From positions 1 through 64,000 of the forward strand of contig CAKQHH010000001.1 in NCBI GenBank assembly GCA_934234035.1: DNA of 64,000 nt. The letters are read 5' to 3'. The stretch comes from an uncultured Clostridia bacterium. Lineage in GTDB: Bacteria; Bacillota; Clostridia; Peptostreptococcales; Anaerovoracaceae. A program made the translations under genes and the position numbers. Position 1 is the first letter of the stretch, and every line of letters begins with the position of its first letter. Positions 16,949-27,131 of this stretch are shown piece after piece. The notes below the pieces were generated by a model. That model did not search any database, was not told the origin of the DNA, and saw only the letters and a program-made list of their open reading frames with translations.

Positions 16949-17719
16949 GGTGTAGAAGCCATTCGGTTTGTCCTGAATGAACTCCGCCGCATCTACTGCG
17001 CCGGCCGCAAAAGACTTGAAGCTGCCGGAGTGGTGGGTGATTTCCAGGCGCTCGCTGGTTCCCACGAAGTAGGTGGTGTGGCTGCTCGGAATGTCGCCGC
17101 CGCGCAGGGAATGGAAACCGATGTTTCCGTGTTGGCGAGGGCTGACGCCGCAGCGTCCGTATACCGCTTCCTCTTCCAGGGAGACGCCGCGGGCATCGGC
17201 CACGATTTCACCGATTTCCTTTGCGGTACCGCTTGGCGCATCCAGTTTTGTATTATCATGCATATCCAGAATTTCCACGTCCACATCGCCGGCCAGCTCT
17301 GCCGCTTCCTGAATCAGCTTGAACATGATGTTTACCAGCTTGGAGGTGTTGGCTGCCAGCATTACCGGAATATCCGCGGCCGCGTCGTGGAATTCTTTTA
17401 CTTGATCCGGGGTGAAGCCGGTGGAACCGCAGATCAGTGCCTTGCCGTGGGCTCTTGCGGCAGCCAGACTGCGCATGCCCATCTCTACGGTGGAGAAATC
17501 GATGATGACGTCGCAATTGTCGATCACCGATTCCAGATCATCCACTACCGGTGCGCCGATGGTTTTGCCCAGCATTGCCACTTCGCCGATGTCCTTGCCG
17601 ATGTAATCCCTTCCGGCAGGACCGACGCCTGCCACGATTTCAATGCCTTCCCGCTGAGAAGCGATTTCGGTGATGAATTTTCCCATTTTGCCTCTTGGTC
17701 CAACAACAATCAGTTTCAT
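16925..17719 (-). CDS. dapB: 4-hydroxy-tetrahydrodipicolinate reductase
   Basis: A 264-residue DapB, reducing the dihydrodipicolinate precursor with NAD(P)H on the way to diaminopimelate and lysine. The N-terminal Rossmann motif is GPRGKMGKFI, and FSTVEMG and CGSTGFTP follow. The substrate loop contains KLDAPSGTAKEIG, and the C-terminal part has LRGGDIPSSHTTYF and the conserved HHSGS/FAAGAVDAA region. One deviation is visible: the usual paired catalytic-loop histidines (HHxxK) read HDNTK here, so the first His and the Lys are kept while the second His is Asp. The start has a GAAGGTTAT-type ribosome site. It lies upstream of nothing obvious on its strand, with dCMP deaminase 83 bp before it in the same direction. 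Confidence 0.93.
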   Translation of the reverse strand: MKLIVVGPRGKMGKFITEIASQREGIEIVAGVGPAGRDYIGKDIGEVAMLGKTIGAPVVDDLESVIDNCDVIIDFSTVEMGMRSLAAARAHGKALICGSTGFTPDQVKEFHDAAADIPVMLAANTSKLVNIMFKLIQEAAELAGDVDVEILDMHDNTKLDAPSGTAKEIGEIVADARGVSLEEEAVYGRCGVSPRQHGNIGFHSLRGGDIPSSHTTYFVGTSERLEITHHSGSFKSFAAGAVDAAEFIQDKPNGFYTIKEAFGL

Positions 17720-17802
17720 AATGATATAACCTTCCTTTCTGCGTAATTGTATTTACGGTGTAATATAATCTTTTTTTTGGTCGAATCCTATTGATACGGA
17801 TT

Positions 17803-18288
17803 CTATTTATCCACCCGGAAGTCCAGGACGATTTGTTCCGTGTGGGGCTTCAGCTGACGCATCTGCACGCCCGCTGCACGGAGCATGGTTTTGGAAGCCA
17901 GAGTGGCATCGGAATCAGCGTACTTGTCGCTGAGATAGACGATTTCCCGGATGCCGGACTGGATGATGGCTTTGGTGCACTCGTTGCACGGGAAGAGGGA
18001 TACGTAGAGGGAAGCCCCCTTCAGCGATTGGCCGCCGGAATTGAGAATGGCGTTGAGCTCCGCGTGGACGACGTAGGCATATTTGGTGTCTTTGCCGGTG
18101 CGTTCCCACGGGAAAACATCGTCGGAGCAGTTCTTCGGAAAACCGTTGTATCCGGTGGAGATGATGATGTGGTCCTGGTTCACGATGCAGGCACCCACCT
18201 GTGTGTTGGGGTCTTTGCTGCGCTTTGCCGCCAGCAGGGAAACCCCCATGAAATATTCATCCCAAGAAATATAATCTGTTCGTTTCAT
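17803..18288 (-). CDS. dCMP deaminase (ComEB-like)
   Basis: A 161-residue zinc-dependent deoxycytidylate deaminase, converting dCMP to dUMP as precursor for thymidylate. The zinc site is complete: H75-A-E77 in VVHAELNAIL and P100-C101-x-x-C104 in FPCNECTKA. YNGFPKNCSDD is a substrate-binding region shared with the dCMP deaminase family, and a ComEB (late competence) name is often given to such proteins. The start at 18288 has AAGGGGAAT-like complementarity upstream. It is divergent from the DUF2207 gene across a 185-bp gap. It works with the dUTPase encoded at 47.9 kb in supplying dUMP. Confidence 0.92.
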   Translation of the reverse strand: MKRTDYISWDEYFMGVSLLAAKRSKDPNTQVGACIVNQDHIIISTGYNGFPKNCSDDVFPWERTGKDTKYAYVVHAELNAILNSGGQSLKGASLYVSLFPCNECTKAIIQSGIREIVYLSDKYADSDATLASKTMLRAAGVQMRQLKPHTEQIVLDFRVDK

Positions 18289-18414
18289 CTGTTTTATTCC
18301 CCTTTTCCTTCTGTTGAGATTGACCGTATTTCCCCAACAAATTATAAAAATATTCTACAATACCCGCTTGCGGTTATCAAGCACAAGAACGTGTTCATTT
18401 TGACGTACGCGTAT

Positions 18415-18443
18415 TTGTCAAGAATATGCAAATGGTGTATAAT
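18415..18443 (+). promoter_or_regulatory. Promoter of the DUF2207-typA unit
   Basis: TTGTCA at 18415-18420 and a perfect TATAAT at 18438-18443 with 17-bp spacing lie 30 bp ahead of the start codon. Confidence 0.7.
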
Positions 18444-18473
18444 ATTATGATTATTGCCTAAGGAGATAAAAAT

Positions 18474-20315
18474 ATGAGCACTCTGAAAAGAAGTATCCGA
18501 AATTATATACAGGTGGCCATGATGCTCGCCTTCTTTTGCTTGGTATTTTTGAATATTGCCATCCCAATATACGGGGATACGAAGTCGGAAGGATACGAGC
18601 TCTTGGAATATAACCAGGAGACTCAAATTCTCAAATCCCACGAGTACGAAGTGACGCTGAAGCTGCGGGTGAATGCACCAAAGGGGCTGAGCTCCGTAAA
18701 GGTAAATCTTCCGACGGGAAAGTATTCCCTGACGGATGTAAAGACCATCGGCTGCACCGGACAGGCGATGAAAGATGCCAACAGCAACTACTACATTCAG
18801 CTGAAGCCGGACACCAAGGACAACAAGTTTGCGGAAGGGGAGAATCTGTTCTCCGTCCATTATCTGATTCGGGAATACAAGGATGAAAACAGGAAATACG
18901 ACATGTTCCTGTACGATGCGCTTCCAACCAACTGGAACGTGCCGATTCAGAAACTGGATTTGACGTTGGTATTCCCATCCGACTTTGATCTGTCGGACCT
19001 GCAGTACTACGGCGGCCAGTACGGCGCACAGAACGTGCAGAACACGCTGAAGTATAAAATGAAAGACGGGAAGCTCCACATGACCGGAACTCATCTGCCG
19101 GCCAACTTCGGCATCACCTTCAAGGCACAGCAGAAGAACGGCTACTGGCAGGGCGCATTGGATAATTCCTGGACGGTGCAGATGAGCATCATCCTTTTGT
19201 CCACCACCTTACTTCTGATTTTCCTGTTCTGGTTCATCGGCGGAAGAGATCCGAAGGTGGCAAAGACGGTGGAAATGCATCCGATTGAAGGCGTGACCCC
19301 GGCGGATATCGGGTACCTGTTCTACGGGCACACCCGGATTCGGGATATTACGGTGCTGATTGTGTACCTGGCAACCAAGGGGTATCTCAAGATTGTGGAA
19401 TACCGGCCAAAGAAGTATACGCTGGTTCCGCTGGCAGAACCAAAGGACGAAGAGCGGTACATCCGGACGGCATACAATATTCTTTTTGAAGATGTGTACG
19501 AAGGAAGACCGCTGGAACCGAAGATGGTGCACCCGAGACTTCGTGCGGTGCGGAAGAATATCGGTGTCAGCATTGAGAACGGATTCAATGCACCGAACAT
19601 GAAAGCCTGCACCGGAATTTCCAAGGGGCTACGGGTCCTGAGCATCTTGCTCCTCTCCGCCTGCATGGGCGGCGTGTGCGTTCTGACGCGGCTGTTCAGC
19701 TATCAGGAAATCGGCGTGACGGATTTCCTGGCTCCGACGGGAATCATCGCATTGATTCTGATTGCGATTAATATTCGGTATGACAGAAGATATGATATGG
19801 ATCGAAGTTCCTATCGCACCAGCATGATGATTCTGTTTGCCGTTTACGCCGGCATAATTGCATTCGGCGGCATTCGATTCTACATGCAAGGCGGCAGCCT
19901 GTTGGTGGGAGCAGCGGCACTCTTGTGCGGCTTGGCAGCGCTGGTTCTCACATTGCTGATGAAGAAGCGCGGAAAAGGAAATGCAGAGCTGGTTACACGG
20001 CTTCTGTGCATGAAGAATTTCATCGGTCAGGCGAATGGTGCCGAGATGGCGAAAGCCGGGCTGCTTCAGCCGGACTATTATTATGAAATGCTTCCGTACG
20101 CCCTAGCATTCTCTCAGGAGGAGCTGTGGGCGAGAAAATTCCGGTGGATTGGTGCTAAGGGCGCGGAATTCTATGAGGAAAAGGCGGAAGGAAATACCAT
20201 GGTAATCGGTCATGCTCGAAAACGTACCGAACAGGTGGCGAGGGATCTGAAGACCTTCTGCCGTACTGTAGAAAATGATTATCATCTGACGAATAGAAGA
20301 AGGAGAATTTTCTAA
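18474..20315 (+). CDS. DUF2207-type predicted membrane protein
   Basis: A 613-residue membrane protein of the DUF2207 kind. It has an N-terminal hydrophobic segment (about 14-34) acting as signal or anchor, and an extracytoplasmic beta-rich domain of about 195 residues. A membrane segment near 238-256 (IILLSTTLLLIFLFWFIGG) leads to a cytoplasmic domain, and a cluster of further membrane segments lies between about 385 and 500. A basic C-terminal tail (NRRRRIF) ends the protein. Family members are found across Bacillota and no function is established. It overlaps the next gene, typA, by one base (TAATG), so the two are very likely co-translated. It follows a strong promoter. Confidence 0.8.
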   Translation: MSTLKRSIRNYIQVAMMLAFFCLVFLNIAIPIYGDTKSEGYELLEYNQETQILKSHEYEVTLKLRVNAPKGLSSVKVNLPTGKYSLTDVKTIGCTGQAMKDANSNYYIQLKPDTKDNKFAEGENLFSVHYLIREYKDENRKYDMFLYDALPTNWNVPIQKLDLTLVFPSDFDLSDLQYYGGQYGAQNVQNTLKYKMKDGKLHMTGTHLPANFGITFKAQQKNGYWQGALDNSWTVQMSIILLSTTLLLIFLFWFIGGRDPKVAKTVEMHPIEGVTPADIGYLFYGHTRIRDITVLIVYLATKGYLKIVEYRPKKYTLVPLAEPKDEERYIRTAYNILFEDVYEGRPLEPKMVHPRLRAVRKNIGVSIENGFNAPNMKACTGISKGLRVLSILLLSACMGGVCVLTRLFSYQEIGVTDFLAPTGIIALILIAINIRYDRRYDMDRSSYRTSMMILFAVYAGIIAFGGIRFYMQGGSLLVGAAALLCGLAALVLTLLMKKRGKGNAELVTRLLCMKNFIGQANGAEMAKAGLLQPDYYYEMLPYALAFSQEELWARKFRWIGAKGAEFYEEKAEGNTMVIGHARKRTEQVARDLKTFCRTVENDYHLTNRRRRIF

Positions 20316-22189
20316 TGAAAGAAAAAGAAAAAGTAATTAATATTGCCGTTATCGCTCACGTTGATGCCGGAAAATCCACTCTGGTAGATGCACTTCTGGC
20401 ACAGTCTCACGTATTTAGAGACAACGAGCAGGTGGTGGACTGCGTCATGGACAGCGATGCCATCGAAAGAGAACGTGGAATTACCATTTATTCCAAGAAC
20501 TGTTCCATCATGTACAAGGATTACAAAATCAATATCGTCGACACCCCGGGACACGCGGACTTCAGTTCTGAGGTAGAGCGTATTATGAAAACCGTAGATA
20601 CCGTTATCCTCCTGGTGGACTCCAGCGAGGGTCCGATGCCGCAGACCCGTTTCGTGCTGAACAAGTCTCTCGAACAGGGCCTGAACCCGATTCTGTTCAT
20701 CAACAAAATCGACAAGAAGGATGCGCGAATCGACGAAGTCGTGGACGAAGTATATGAGCTGTTCATGGATCTGGAAGCCAATGACGATCAGCTGGACTTT
20801 CCAATTCTTTACGGTATTGCCAGACAGGGTATCGCGGTCAGAGAGCCTTCCGATGCGGATGAAGTGGTCATCGGAGAGGGCGCCGGCAAAATTAAGAAGA
20901 GCCCGAAGGGTTACGGCGATCTGAACATCGAGCCGCTGCTGGAGACCATCGTCAACCACGTGGAGCCGTTCCCGGACAAGAGAGAAGAGCCGCTGCAGCT
21001 GCAGATTTGTTCCCTGGCGTACGATGATTATATCGGCAGACTGGGAATCGGCCGCATCACCAGAGGCACGCTGAAGGAAGCCCAGCAGGTTGCGGTTTGC
21101 AAGGAAGACGGTACCGTTTCCAAAAATAAAATCAACCAGGTCTTCGTCTACCGGGGTCTCCAGAGAATGCCGGTAGCAGAAGCGGAATGCGGCGATATCG
21201 TGGTCGTATCCGGTATCCCGGATATTTCCATCGGCGAGACCATCTGCGCACCGGACCATCCGGAAGCCATGGAGATGATCAACATCGAAGAGCCGACCCT
21301 GTCCATGAACTTCATGGTCAACTCCTCTCCGTTTGCCGGACAGTCCGGTAAATACGTTACCAGCCGTCACATCCGGGAACGTCTGGACAAGGAGCTGGAA
21401 GTCAATGTGGGTCTGGTGGTAGAGGAGACGGATTCCACGGATTCCTTCAAGGTATCCGGCCGAGGAGAGCTGCATCTGTCCATTCTCATCGAGAACATGA
21501 GAAGAGAAGGATATGAGCTGGGCGTATCCAAGCCGGAAGTTATCTTCAAGACCGGTGAAAACGGCGAGAAGCTGGAACCGGTGGAAGAAGTGGTCATCAG
21601 CGTACCGGATGAATATTCCGGCACCGTCATCTCCAAGCTGAATATTCGAAAGGGTATGATGACGCAGATGATGAGCGAAGGCAACGGATATTCCCGAATC
21701 GAGTATTTGGCACCGACTCGCGGACTCATGGGTTACCGAAGTGAGTTCATCAACGATACCCACGGTGAAGGAACCATGGTTCGCCGGTTCGAAGGATTTG
21801 AGCCTTATAAAGGGGAAATCCCGCAGCGTGTGAACGGTGTGGCAATCGCTCAGGAAGAGGGAAACTGCACCCCATATGCAATCTTCAACATTCAGGAGCG
21901 TGTGCAGATGTTCGTAGAACCGGGTACCCACGTATATGAGGGAATGATTGTTGGAATGAATGCCCGAAACGATGACATGGTGGTAAACCCATGCAAGGCG
22001 AAGAGAGTTTCCAACATGCGTGCGGCCGGCAGTGACGATACCATCAAGCTGACCCCACCGAGAGTGTTCTCTTTGGAAGAGGCGCTGGAATTCATCAACG
22101 ACGATGAGCTGGTAGAGGTAACGCCGGACGACATCCGCCTCCGGAAGAAGTATCTGAACGAACTGGAAAGAAGACGGGCAAACCGATAA
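20315..22189 (+). CDS. typA: Translational GTPase TypA/BipA
   Basis: A 624-residue ribosome-binding GTPase related to EF-G and LepA, involved in 50S assembly and stress adaptation. G1 is AHVDAGKST at 14-22, switch I contains [11 protein letters not shown]3 is DTPGHADF from 76, and G4 is NKIDK from 130. The EF-G-like domains and the TypA-specific C-terminal domain ([14 protein letters not shown] onward) are complete. AAGGAG is ten bases upstream of the ATG. The start codon overlaps the stop of the DUF2207 gene. Confidence 0.96.
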   Translation: MKEKEKVINIAVIAHVDAGKSTLVDALLAQSHVFRDNEQVVDCVMDSDAIERERGITIYSKNCSIMYKDYKINIVDTPGHADFSSEVERIMKTVDTVILLVDSSEGPMPQTRFVLNKSLEQGLNPILFINKIDKKDARIDEVVDEVYELFMDLEANDDQLDFPILYGIARQGIAVREPSDADEVVIGEGAGKIKKSPKGYGDLNIEPLLETIVNHVEPFPDKREEPLQLQICSLAYDDYIGRLGIGRITRGTLKEAQQVAVCKEDGTVSKNKINQVFVYRGLQRMPVAEAECGDIVVVSGIPDISIGETICAPDHPEAMEMINIEEPTLSMNFMVNSSPFAGQSGKYVTSRHIRERLDKELEVNVGLVVEETDSTDSFKVSGRGELHLSILIENMRREGYELGVSKPEVIFKTGENGEKLEPVEEVVISVPDEYSGTVISKLNIRKGMMTQMMSEGNGYSRIEYLAPTRGLMGYRSEFINDTHGEGTMVRRFEGFEPYKGEIPQRVNGVAIAQEEGNCTPYAIFNIQERVQMFVEPGTHVYEGMIVGMNARNDDMVVNPCKAKRVSNMRAAGSDDTIKLTPPRVFSLEEALEFINDDELVEVTPDDIRLRKKYLNELERRRANR

Positions 22190-22212
22190 AATGTAATTAT
22201 GGAAATAAGGAA

Positions 22213-22242
22213 TTGCCTTAGTATTTATTAATGTGCTATAAT
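22213..22242 (+). promoter_or_regulatory. Promoter of pyc, with a palindrome downstream
   Basis: TTGCCT at 22213-22218 and TATAAT at 22237-22242 have an 18-bp spacer. The perfect 12-bp palindrome TTTATTAATAAA at 22251-22262 covers the expected transcription start and could be an operator. Confidence 0.55.
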
Positions 22243-22296
22243 GGATTGGTTTTATTAATAAATTATTATCGGTAAAAGTTAGTGAGGAAAACAAAA

Positions 22297-25200
22297 ATGG
22301 GAAGAATTAAGCAATTTAAAAAGGTTTTGGTAGCAAACCGTGGTGAAATTGCAATTCGTATTATTCGAGCTTGCCGTGAGCTGGGAATCCGTTCCGTGGC
22401 AATCTATTCGGAAGAGGACAAGAATTCTCTGTTCCGTACCAAGGCAGACGAATCCTACGAAATCGGCAATGGAAAGAGCCCAATCGATGCTTATCTGGAT
22501 ATTGATGAAATTATCCGTTTGGCAAAGGCAAAGGGCTGTGACGCCATCCACCCGGGTTACGGTTTCTTGGCAGAGAATGCCGGTTTCGCGGAAGCCTGCG
22601 AGAAGAGCGGCATCGAATTCATCGGACCGACTCACGAGATGATGAATGCACTGGGTGACAAGATTCAGTCCAAGCTGGTAGCGGAAAGCGTTGGCGTTCC
22701 AACCATTCCGGGCGTGGATAAGGCCATCTCCTCCGAGGATGAAGCACTGGAATTTGCAGAGAAGTGCGGTTATCCGGTAATGCTGAAGGCGGCAGCCGGC
22801 GGCGGCGGAAGAGGAATGAGAATCGTTCGCAGCACTGAAGAACTGATTCCGCAGTTCCGCAGTGCCCATAACGAAGCGGTAAAAGCATTCGGCAACGGAG
22901 ATATTTTTATCGAGAAATATCTGGAAGAGCCGAAGCATATCGAGGTTCAGGTGCTGGGCGATAAGTACGGCAATCTGGTACACCTTTATGAGAGAGATTG
23001 TTCCGTGCAGAGAAGACACCAGAAGGTTATCGAGTTCACACCGGCGCTCTGCCTGACCGATGCGCAGAGAGAAGCAATCTGCAATGACGCCATTAAACTG
23101 GCAAAAGCAGTGGATTACCGCAGTGCCGGAACTTGCGAGTTCCTGCTGGACAAGAGCGGTCAGCACTACTTCATCGAGATGAATACTCGTGTTCAGGTAG
23201 AGCACACGGTTTCGGAGCTGGTAACGGGCATCGACATCGTTCAGGATATGATTCTGATTGCCGAGGGTTATGCTCTGGATTCCGAGAGAATCAACATCAA
23301 GTCCCAGAAGGACGTTACCATGAACGGTTATGCCATCCAGTGCCGTATCACCACCGAGGATCCGGCCAACAACTTCGCACCGGATACCGGTACCATCACG
23401 GAGTACCGTTCCGCAGCGGGATTCGGAATTCGTCTGGACGGCGGAAATGGTTTTACCGGATCGGTAATCTCCCCGTACTACGACAGCTTGCTGGTAAAAG
23501 TATGCTCCCACGGCCGTAGTTTTAACGACACCATCAACAAGGCGGTTCGCGCACTGACGGAGATGCGCATCGAAGGCGTGAAGACCAACATCGGTTTCCT
23601 CCTGAACGTGCTGAACCATCCGACATTCCGTGCCGGAGACTGCAACACCGGATTTATCAACGACAATCCGGAGCTGCTGAATATCCGTGCGGTAACCAAT
23701 AAAGAGCTGCAGGTTCTGGAGTTCCTGGGCGATAAGTATGTAAACGAAACTAAGGGTCACCGGGTAGATTACAACGTTCCGGTGGTTCCGCAGGTGGATA
23801 AGACTCAGATTCCGTCCTTCCGCGGAACGAAGCAGCTGCTGGACGAGAAGGGCCCGAAGGCGGTTGCGGATTGGGCGCTGGATCAGAAGAAGCTGCTGCT
23901 GACGGATACATCCCTCCGAGATGCACAGCAGTCTCTATTCGCGACTCGAATGAGAACCAAAGATATGACAAAGATTGCTCCGGCAATGGCCACATACGGA
24001 AAGGATTTCTTCTCCTTTGAAATGTGGGGCGGCGCGACCTTCGACGTATCCATGCGTTTCCTGGGCGAAGATCCGTGGGAAAGACTGGAAACTCTTCGGG
24101 AGCAAATTCCGAATGTACTGTTCCAGATGCTGTTCCGCGGTGCCAATGCCGTAGGATATCGGAACTATCCGGATAACACCATTCGGAAGTTCATCCGTCA
24201 GTCCGCGAAGTCCGGAATCGATGTATTCCGTATCTTCGACTCTCTGAACTGGATTAAGGGCATGGAAATCGCCATCGATGAGACCCTGAACCAGGGCAAG
24301 ATTGCGGAAGCATCCATGTGCTACACCGGAGACATCCTGGATGAATCCAGAGAAAAATACAACCTGAAGTACTATGTAAACATGGCGAAGGAGCTGGAGA
24401 AGAGAGGCGCGCACATCATCGCAATCAAGGATATGTCCGGCCTGCTGAAGCCGGTGGCTGCGGAGAAGCTGGTACGTGCACTGAAGAACGAAGTGACCGT
24501 TCCGATTCACCTGCATACCCACGACACATCCGGAAACGGTGTGGCAACGGTTCTGATGGCTGCTTCTGCCGGATTGGATATTGCGGATGCCGCATTCAAC
24601 AGTGTGTCCGGACTCACCTCGCAGCCGGCACTGAACTCCATCGTTGCGGCGCTGGAGAGCTCGGATCGGGATACCGGTATGGATCAGAGAGGCCTGCAGA
24701 GAATTTCCGATTACTGGGTAGACGTTCGTCCGGTATACAGCCAGTTCGAATCCGATTTGAAGTCCACTACCGCAGAAATCTACCGTCTGGAGATTCCGGG
24801 CGGACAGTACTCCAACCTGAAGCCTCAGGTAGAGAGCTTTGGTATCGGACATCGCTTCGATGACGTAAAGGATATGTACGTGAAGGTAAACCAGATGTTC
24901 GGAGATATCATCAAGGTAACTCCGTCCTCCAAGGTGGTAGGCGATATGGCCATCTTCATGATTCGAAACGATTTGACACCGGAGAACATTGTGGAAAAGG
25001 GAACCGAATTCGACTTCCCGGATTCCGTTGTTTCCTACTTCGAGGGAATGATCGGTCAGCCGGAAGGCGGATTCCCGGAGGATCTGCAGAAGGTTGTGCT
25101 GAAGGGCAGAGAGCCGATTACCTGCAGACCGGGCGAATTGCTGGAAGATGACGATTATGAAGAATTTAAGCGTCACATCGTGGAAGATCTGGGTCTGGAA

Positions 25201-25767
25201 GGAACGGATCAGCAACAGCTCAGCTATGCGATCTATAGCAAGGTATTCGACGATTACGTAAAGGATCTGAAGAAGAAGGGCAACTTCCGGAACATGGGTT
25301 CCGATGTATACTTCCACGGAATTGCTTTGGGCCAGACGGCAGAGATTACGCTGACCGAAGGTAAGACCATGGTCATCACGCTGGAAGACGTCAGTGCACC
25401 GAATGCGGAAGGAATGAGAGACCTGACCTTTACCATCAACGGAAACCGCCGAGTGATTTCCGTGAAGGATAAGCAGGCGCTCACCACTTCCGTAATGGCG
25501 GGCAGTGCGATTCAGTTCGCCAGCGAGGACGATCCGGATGAAATCGGCGCAAATATCCCGGGCACCATTGTCAAGGTCATCGCCAAAGCCGGAGACGAAG
25601 TGAAGAAGGGTGAACCGATTGCGGTCATCGAAGCCATGAAGATGGAGACCAATGTTCTGGCATTGAGAGACGGCGTCATCGAGAAGGTGTATGTAAAGGA
25701 AGCGGACAGCGTTAAGTCGGGTCAGCTCATTGCTACATTAGAACCACTTGCGAATGACGACGAATAA
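22297..25767 (+). CDS. pyc: Pyruvate carboxylase
   Basis: A 1156-residue biotin enzyme that carboxylates pyruvate to oxaloacetate. Domain order is biotin carboxylase (about 1-450; KVLVANRGEIAIRI, ATP-grasp loop GGGGRGMRIV, EMNTRVQVEHTVSE), carboxyltransferase (about 525-800; LLTDTSLRDAQQSLFATRMR, HTHDTSGNG), the allosteric/tetramerisation linker, and a C-terminal biotinyl domain with Lys1115 in EAMKMET. Length is normal for the single-chain form. The ATG at 22297 follows GTGAGGAAAA; a GTG five codons earlier is less likely. It sits 79 bp ahead of buk. Oxaloacetate made here could feed the aspartate pathway begun by the fused aspartate kinase at 5.6 kb; that link is an inference. Confidence 0.97.
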   Translation: MGRIKQFKKVLVANRGEIAIRIIRACRELGIRSVAIYSEEDKNSLFRTKADESYEIGNGKSPIDAYLDIDEIIRLAKAKGCDAIHPGYGFLAENAGFAEACEKSGIEFIGPTHEMMNALGDKIQSKLVAESVGVPTIPGVDKAISSEDEALEFAEKCGYPVMLKAAAGGGGRGMRIVRSTEELIPQFRSAHNEAVKAFGNGDIFIEKYLEEPKHIEVQVLGDKYGNLVHLYERDCSVQRRHQKVIEFTPALCLTDAQREAICNDAIKLAKAVDYRSAGTCEFLLDKSGQHYFIEMNTRVQVEHTVSELVTGIDIVQDMILIAEGYALDSERINIKSQKDVTMNGYAIQCRITTEDPANNFAPDTGTITEYRSAAGFGIRLDGGNGFTGSVISPYYDSLLVKVCSHGRSFNDTINKAVRALTEMRIEGVKTNIGFLLNVLNHPTFRAGDCNTGFINDNPELLNIRAVTNKELQVLEFLGDKYVNETKGHRVDYNVPVVPQVDKTQIPSFRGTKQLLDEKGPKAVADWALDQKKLLLTDTSLRDAQQSLFATRMRTKDMTKIAPAMATYGKDFFSFEMWGGATFDVSMRFLGEDPWERLETLREQIPNVLFQMLFRGANAVGYRNYPDNTIRKFIRQSAKSGIDVFRIFDSLNWIKGMEIAIDETLNQGKIAEASMCYTGDILDESREKYNLKYYVNMAKELEKRGAHIIAIKDMSGLLKPVAAEKLVRALKNEVTVPIHLHTHDTSGNGVATVLMAASAGLDIADAAFNSVSGLTSQPALNSIVAALESSDRDTGMDQRGLQRISDYWVDVRPVYSQFESDLKSTTAEIYRLEIPGGQYSNLKPQVESFGIGHRFDDVKDMYVKVNQMFGDIIKVTPSSKVVGDMAIFMIRNDLTPENIVEKGTEFDFPDSVVSYFEGMIGQPEGGFPEDLQKVVLKGREPITCRPGELLEDDDYEEFKRHIVEDLGLEGTDQQQLSYAIYSKVFDDYVKDLKKKGNFRNMGSDVYFHGIALGQTAEITLTEGKTMVITLEDVSAPNAEGMRDLTFTINGNRRVISVKDKQALTTSVMAGSAIQFASEDDPDEIGANIPGTIVKVIAKAGDEVKKGEPIAVIEAMKMETNVLALRDGVIEKVYVKEADSVKSGQLIATLEPLANDDE

Positions 25768-25846
25768 TAATATAATAACGTCTGGAGAAGGGTAAGGGAT
25801 TAAACGAAACACTATTTTTCACAAGGTGAAAGGAGAAATTTTACGA

Positions 25847-26905
25847 ATGAAAAGAATTCTGGTAATCAACCCTGGTGCGACATCCACTAAGATCGCAGTT
25901 TATGAGGATGAGAACGAGGTAATGCGCGTTGGTATCGATCACGATGCTGCAGAAATGGACAAGCACGAAAAGATTGTTGATCAGATGCCGTTCCGTCGTG
26001 ACATCATCATGAAGACTCTGGAAGAGAAGGGCTTTAAGCTAGAAGATTTTGATGCAATCTGCGGAAGAGGCGGACTGCTCAAGCACATCCCATCCGGTAC
26101 TTATAAGGTAACCGATGCCGTAATCGAGGATATCAAGAACCCGCCTTACGGTGAGCACGCAGCAAACCTGGGTTCCTACATTTCCAAGGAACTGGCAGAC
26201 AAGGTTGGCATCCCGGCATTCTTCGTTGACCCGGTTGCAGTTGACGAGCTGGAAGACGTTGCTCGTTACTCCGGCCTGAAGGGCATGGAGAGACAGAGCT
26301 TCTGGCACGCACTGAATCAGAAGGCTGTTTGCCGCGAAGCTGCAAAGCAGATCGGAAAGCCATACGAAGAGCTGAACATCATCGGTGTTCACCTGGGTGG
26401 CGGCGTATCCGTTGCTGCACACAAGCACGGCAAGACCGTAGACCTGAACAACGTTAAGGATGAGGGTGCAATGGGTATGGACAGAGGCGGAAGCCTGCCG
26501 GCAAACGCACTGGTGAACCTGTGCTACTCCGGAAAGACCAAGGACGAAGTAAAGAGAATCATCGGCCGTGAAGCCGGCGTATTCTCCTACACCGGAACCA
26601 AGGATTTCCGTACCGTTGAGAACAAGGCGTTTGATGAGCATGACGAAGAGTGCATGGGCGCATTCAAGGCAATCGCTTATCAGCTGGCAAAGGATATCGG
26701 CGCTATGGCCGCTGTTCTGCGTTTCGATGTAGACGCTATCGTTTACACCGGCGGAATGGCTTACAGTGAACGTTTCTGCGAGGAAATCACTTCCTACGTA
26801 GGAAAAATCGCTCCGATCATCCGTATCCCGGGAGAAGAAGAGATGAAGGCTCTGGCACTGGGTGCACTGAGAGCTCTGAACGACGGAGATTACAAGAATT
26901 ATTAA
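25847..26905 (+). CDS. buk: Butyrate kinase
   Basis: A 352-residue acetokinase-family enzyme that interconverts butyryl phosphate and butyrate with ADP/ATP. Evidence is the opening RILVINPGATSTKIAVY, CGRGGLLKHIPSGTY, VHLGGGVSVAAHKHGK, and DEGAMGMDRGGSLPA. These match butyrate kinases more closely than acetate kinases, although branched-chain acyl kinases look alike. AAAGGAG lies upstream of the ATG at 25847. The partner phosphotransbutyrylase gene (ptb), often adjacent in clostridia, is not in this window; pyc precedes instead. A strong terminator follows. Confidence 0.93.
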   Translation: MKRILVINPGATSTKIAVYEDENEVMRVGIDHDAAEMDKHEKIVDQMPFRRDIIMKTLEEKGFKLEDFDAICGRGGLLKHIPSGTYKVTDAVIEDIKNPPYGEHAANLGSYISKELADKVGIPAFFVDPVAVDELEDVARYSGLKGMERQSFWHALNQKAVCREAAKQIGKPYEELNIIGVHLGGGVSVAAHKHGKTVDLNNVKDEGAMGMDRGGSLPANALVNLCYSGKTKDEVKRIIGREAGVFSYTGTKDFRTVENKAFDEHDEECMGAFKAIAYQLAKDIGAMAAVLRFDVDAIVYTGGMAYSERFCEEITSYVGKIAPIIRIPGEEEMKALALGALRALNDGDYKNY

Positions 26906-26955
26906 TCGTTCGGGACGGACTTTGGTTCGTTGAATTGAATGATGTTAGGAAGAGA

Positions 26956-26985
26956 CCCCCTGCAGAAATGCAGGGGGATTTCTTT
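26956..26985 (+). terminator. Terminator after buk
   Basis: CCCCCTGCA / TGCAGGGGG pairs perfectly around a GAAA loop, and ATTTCTTTT follows. Confidence 0.9.
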
Positions 26986-27131
26986 TCCCTTTGCACCAAG
27001 TCTGCGGGCATGTTCAGTCTGCGGCCGCCGCCGGGAAAATCACTTTGAACCACTGCGTGTATGTTTTTTACTCAAAAAGGAAGTATAATCAAGATATCGA
27101 TATTTCCAATCGTGTTCAATGGAGGATGGAT

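Noticed and set aside
20312..22294. 660-codon minus-strand frame opposite typA
   Set aside because: TypA is certain on the plus strand and the antisense frame follows its codon pattern.
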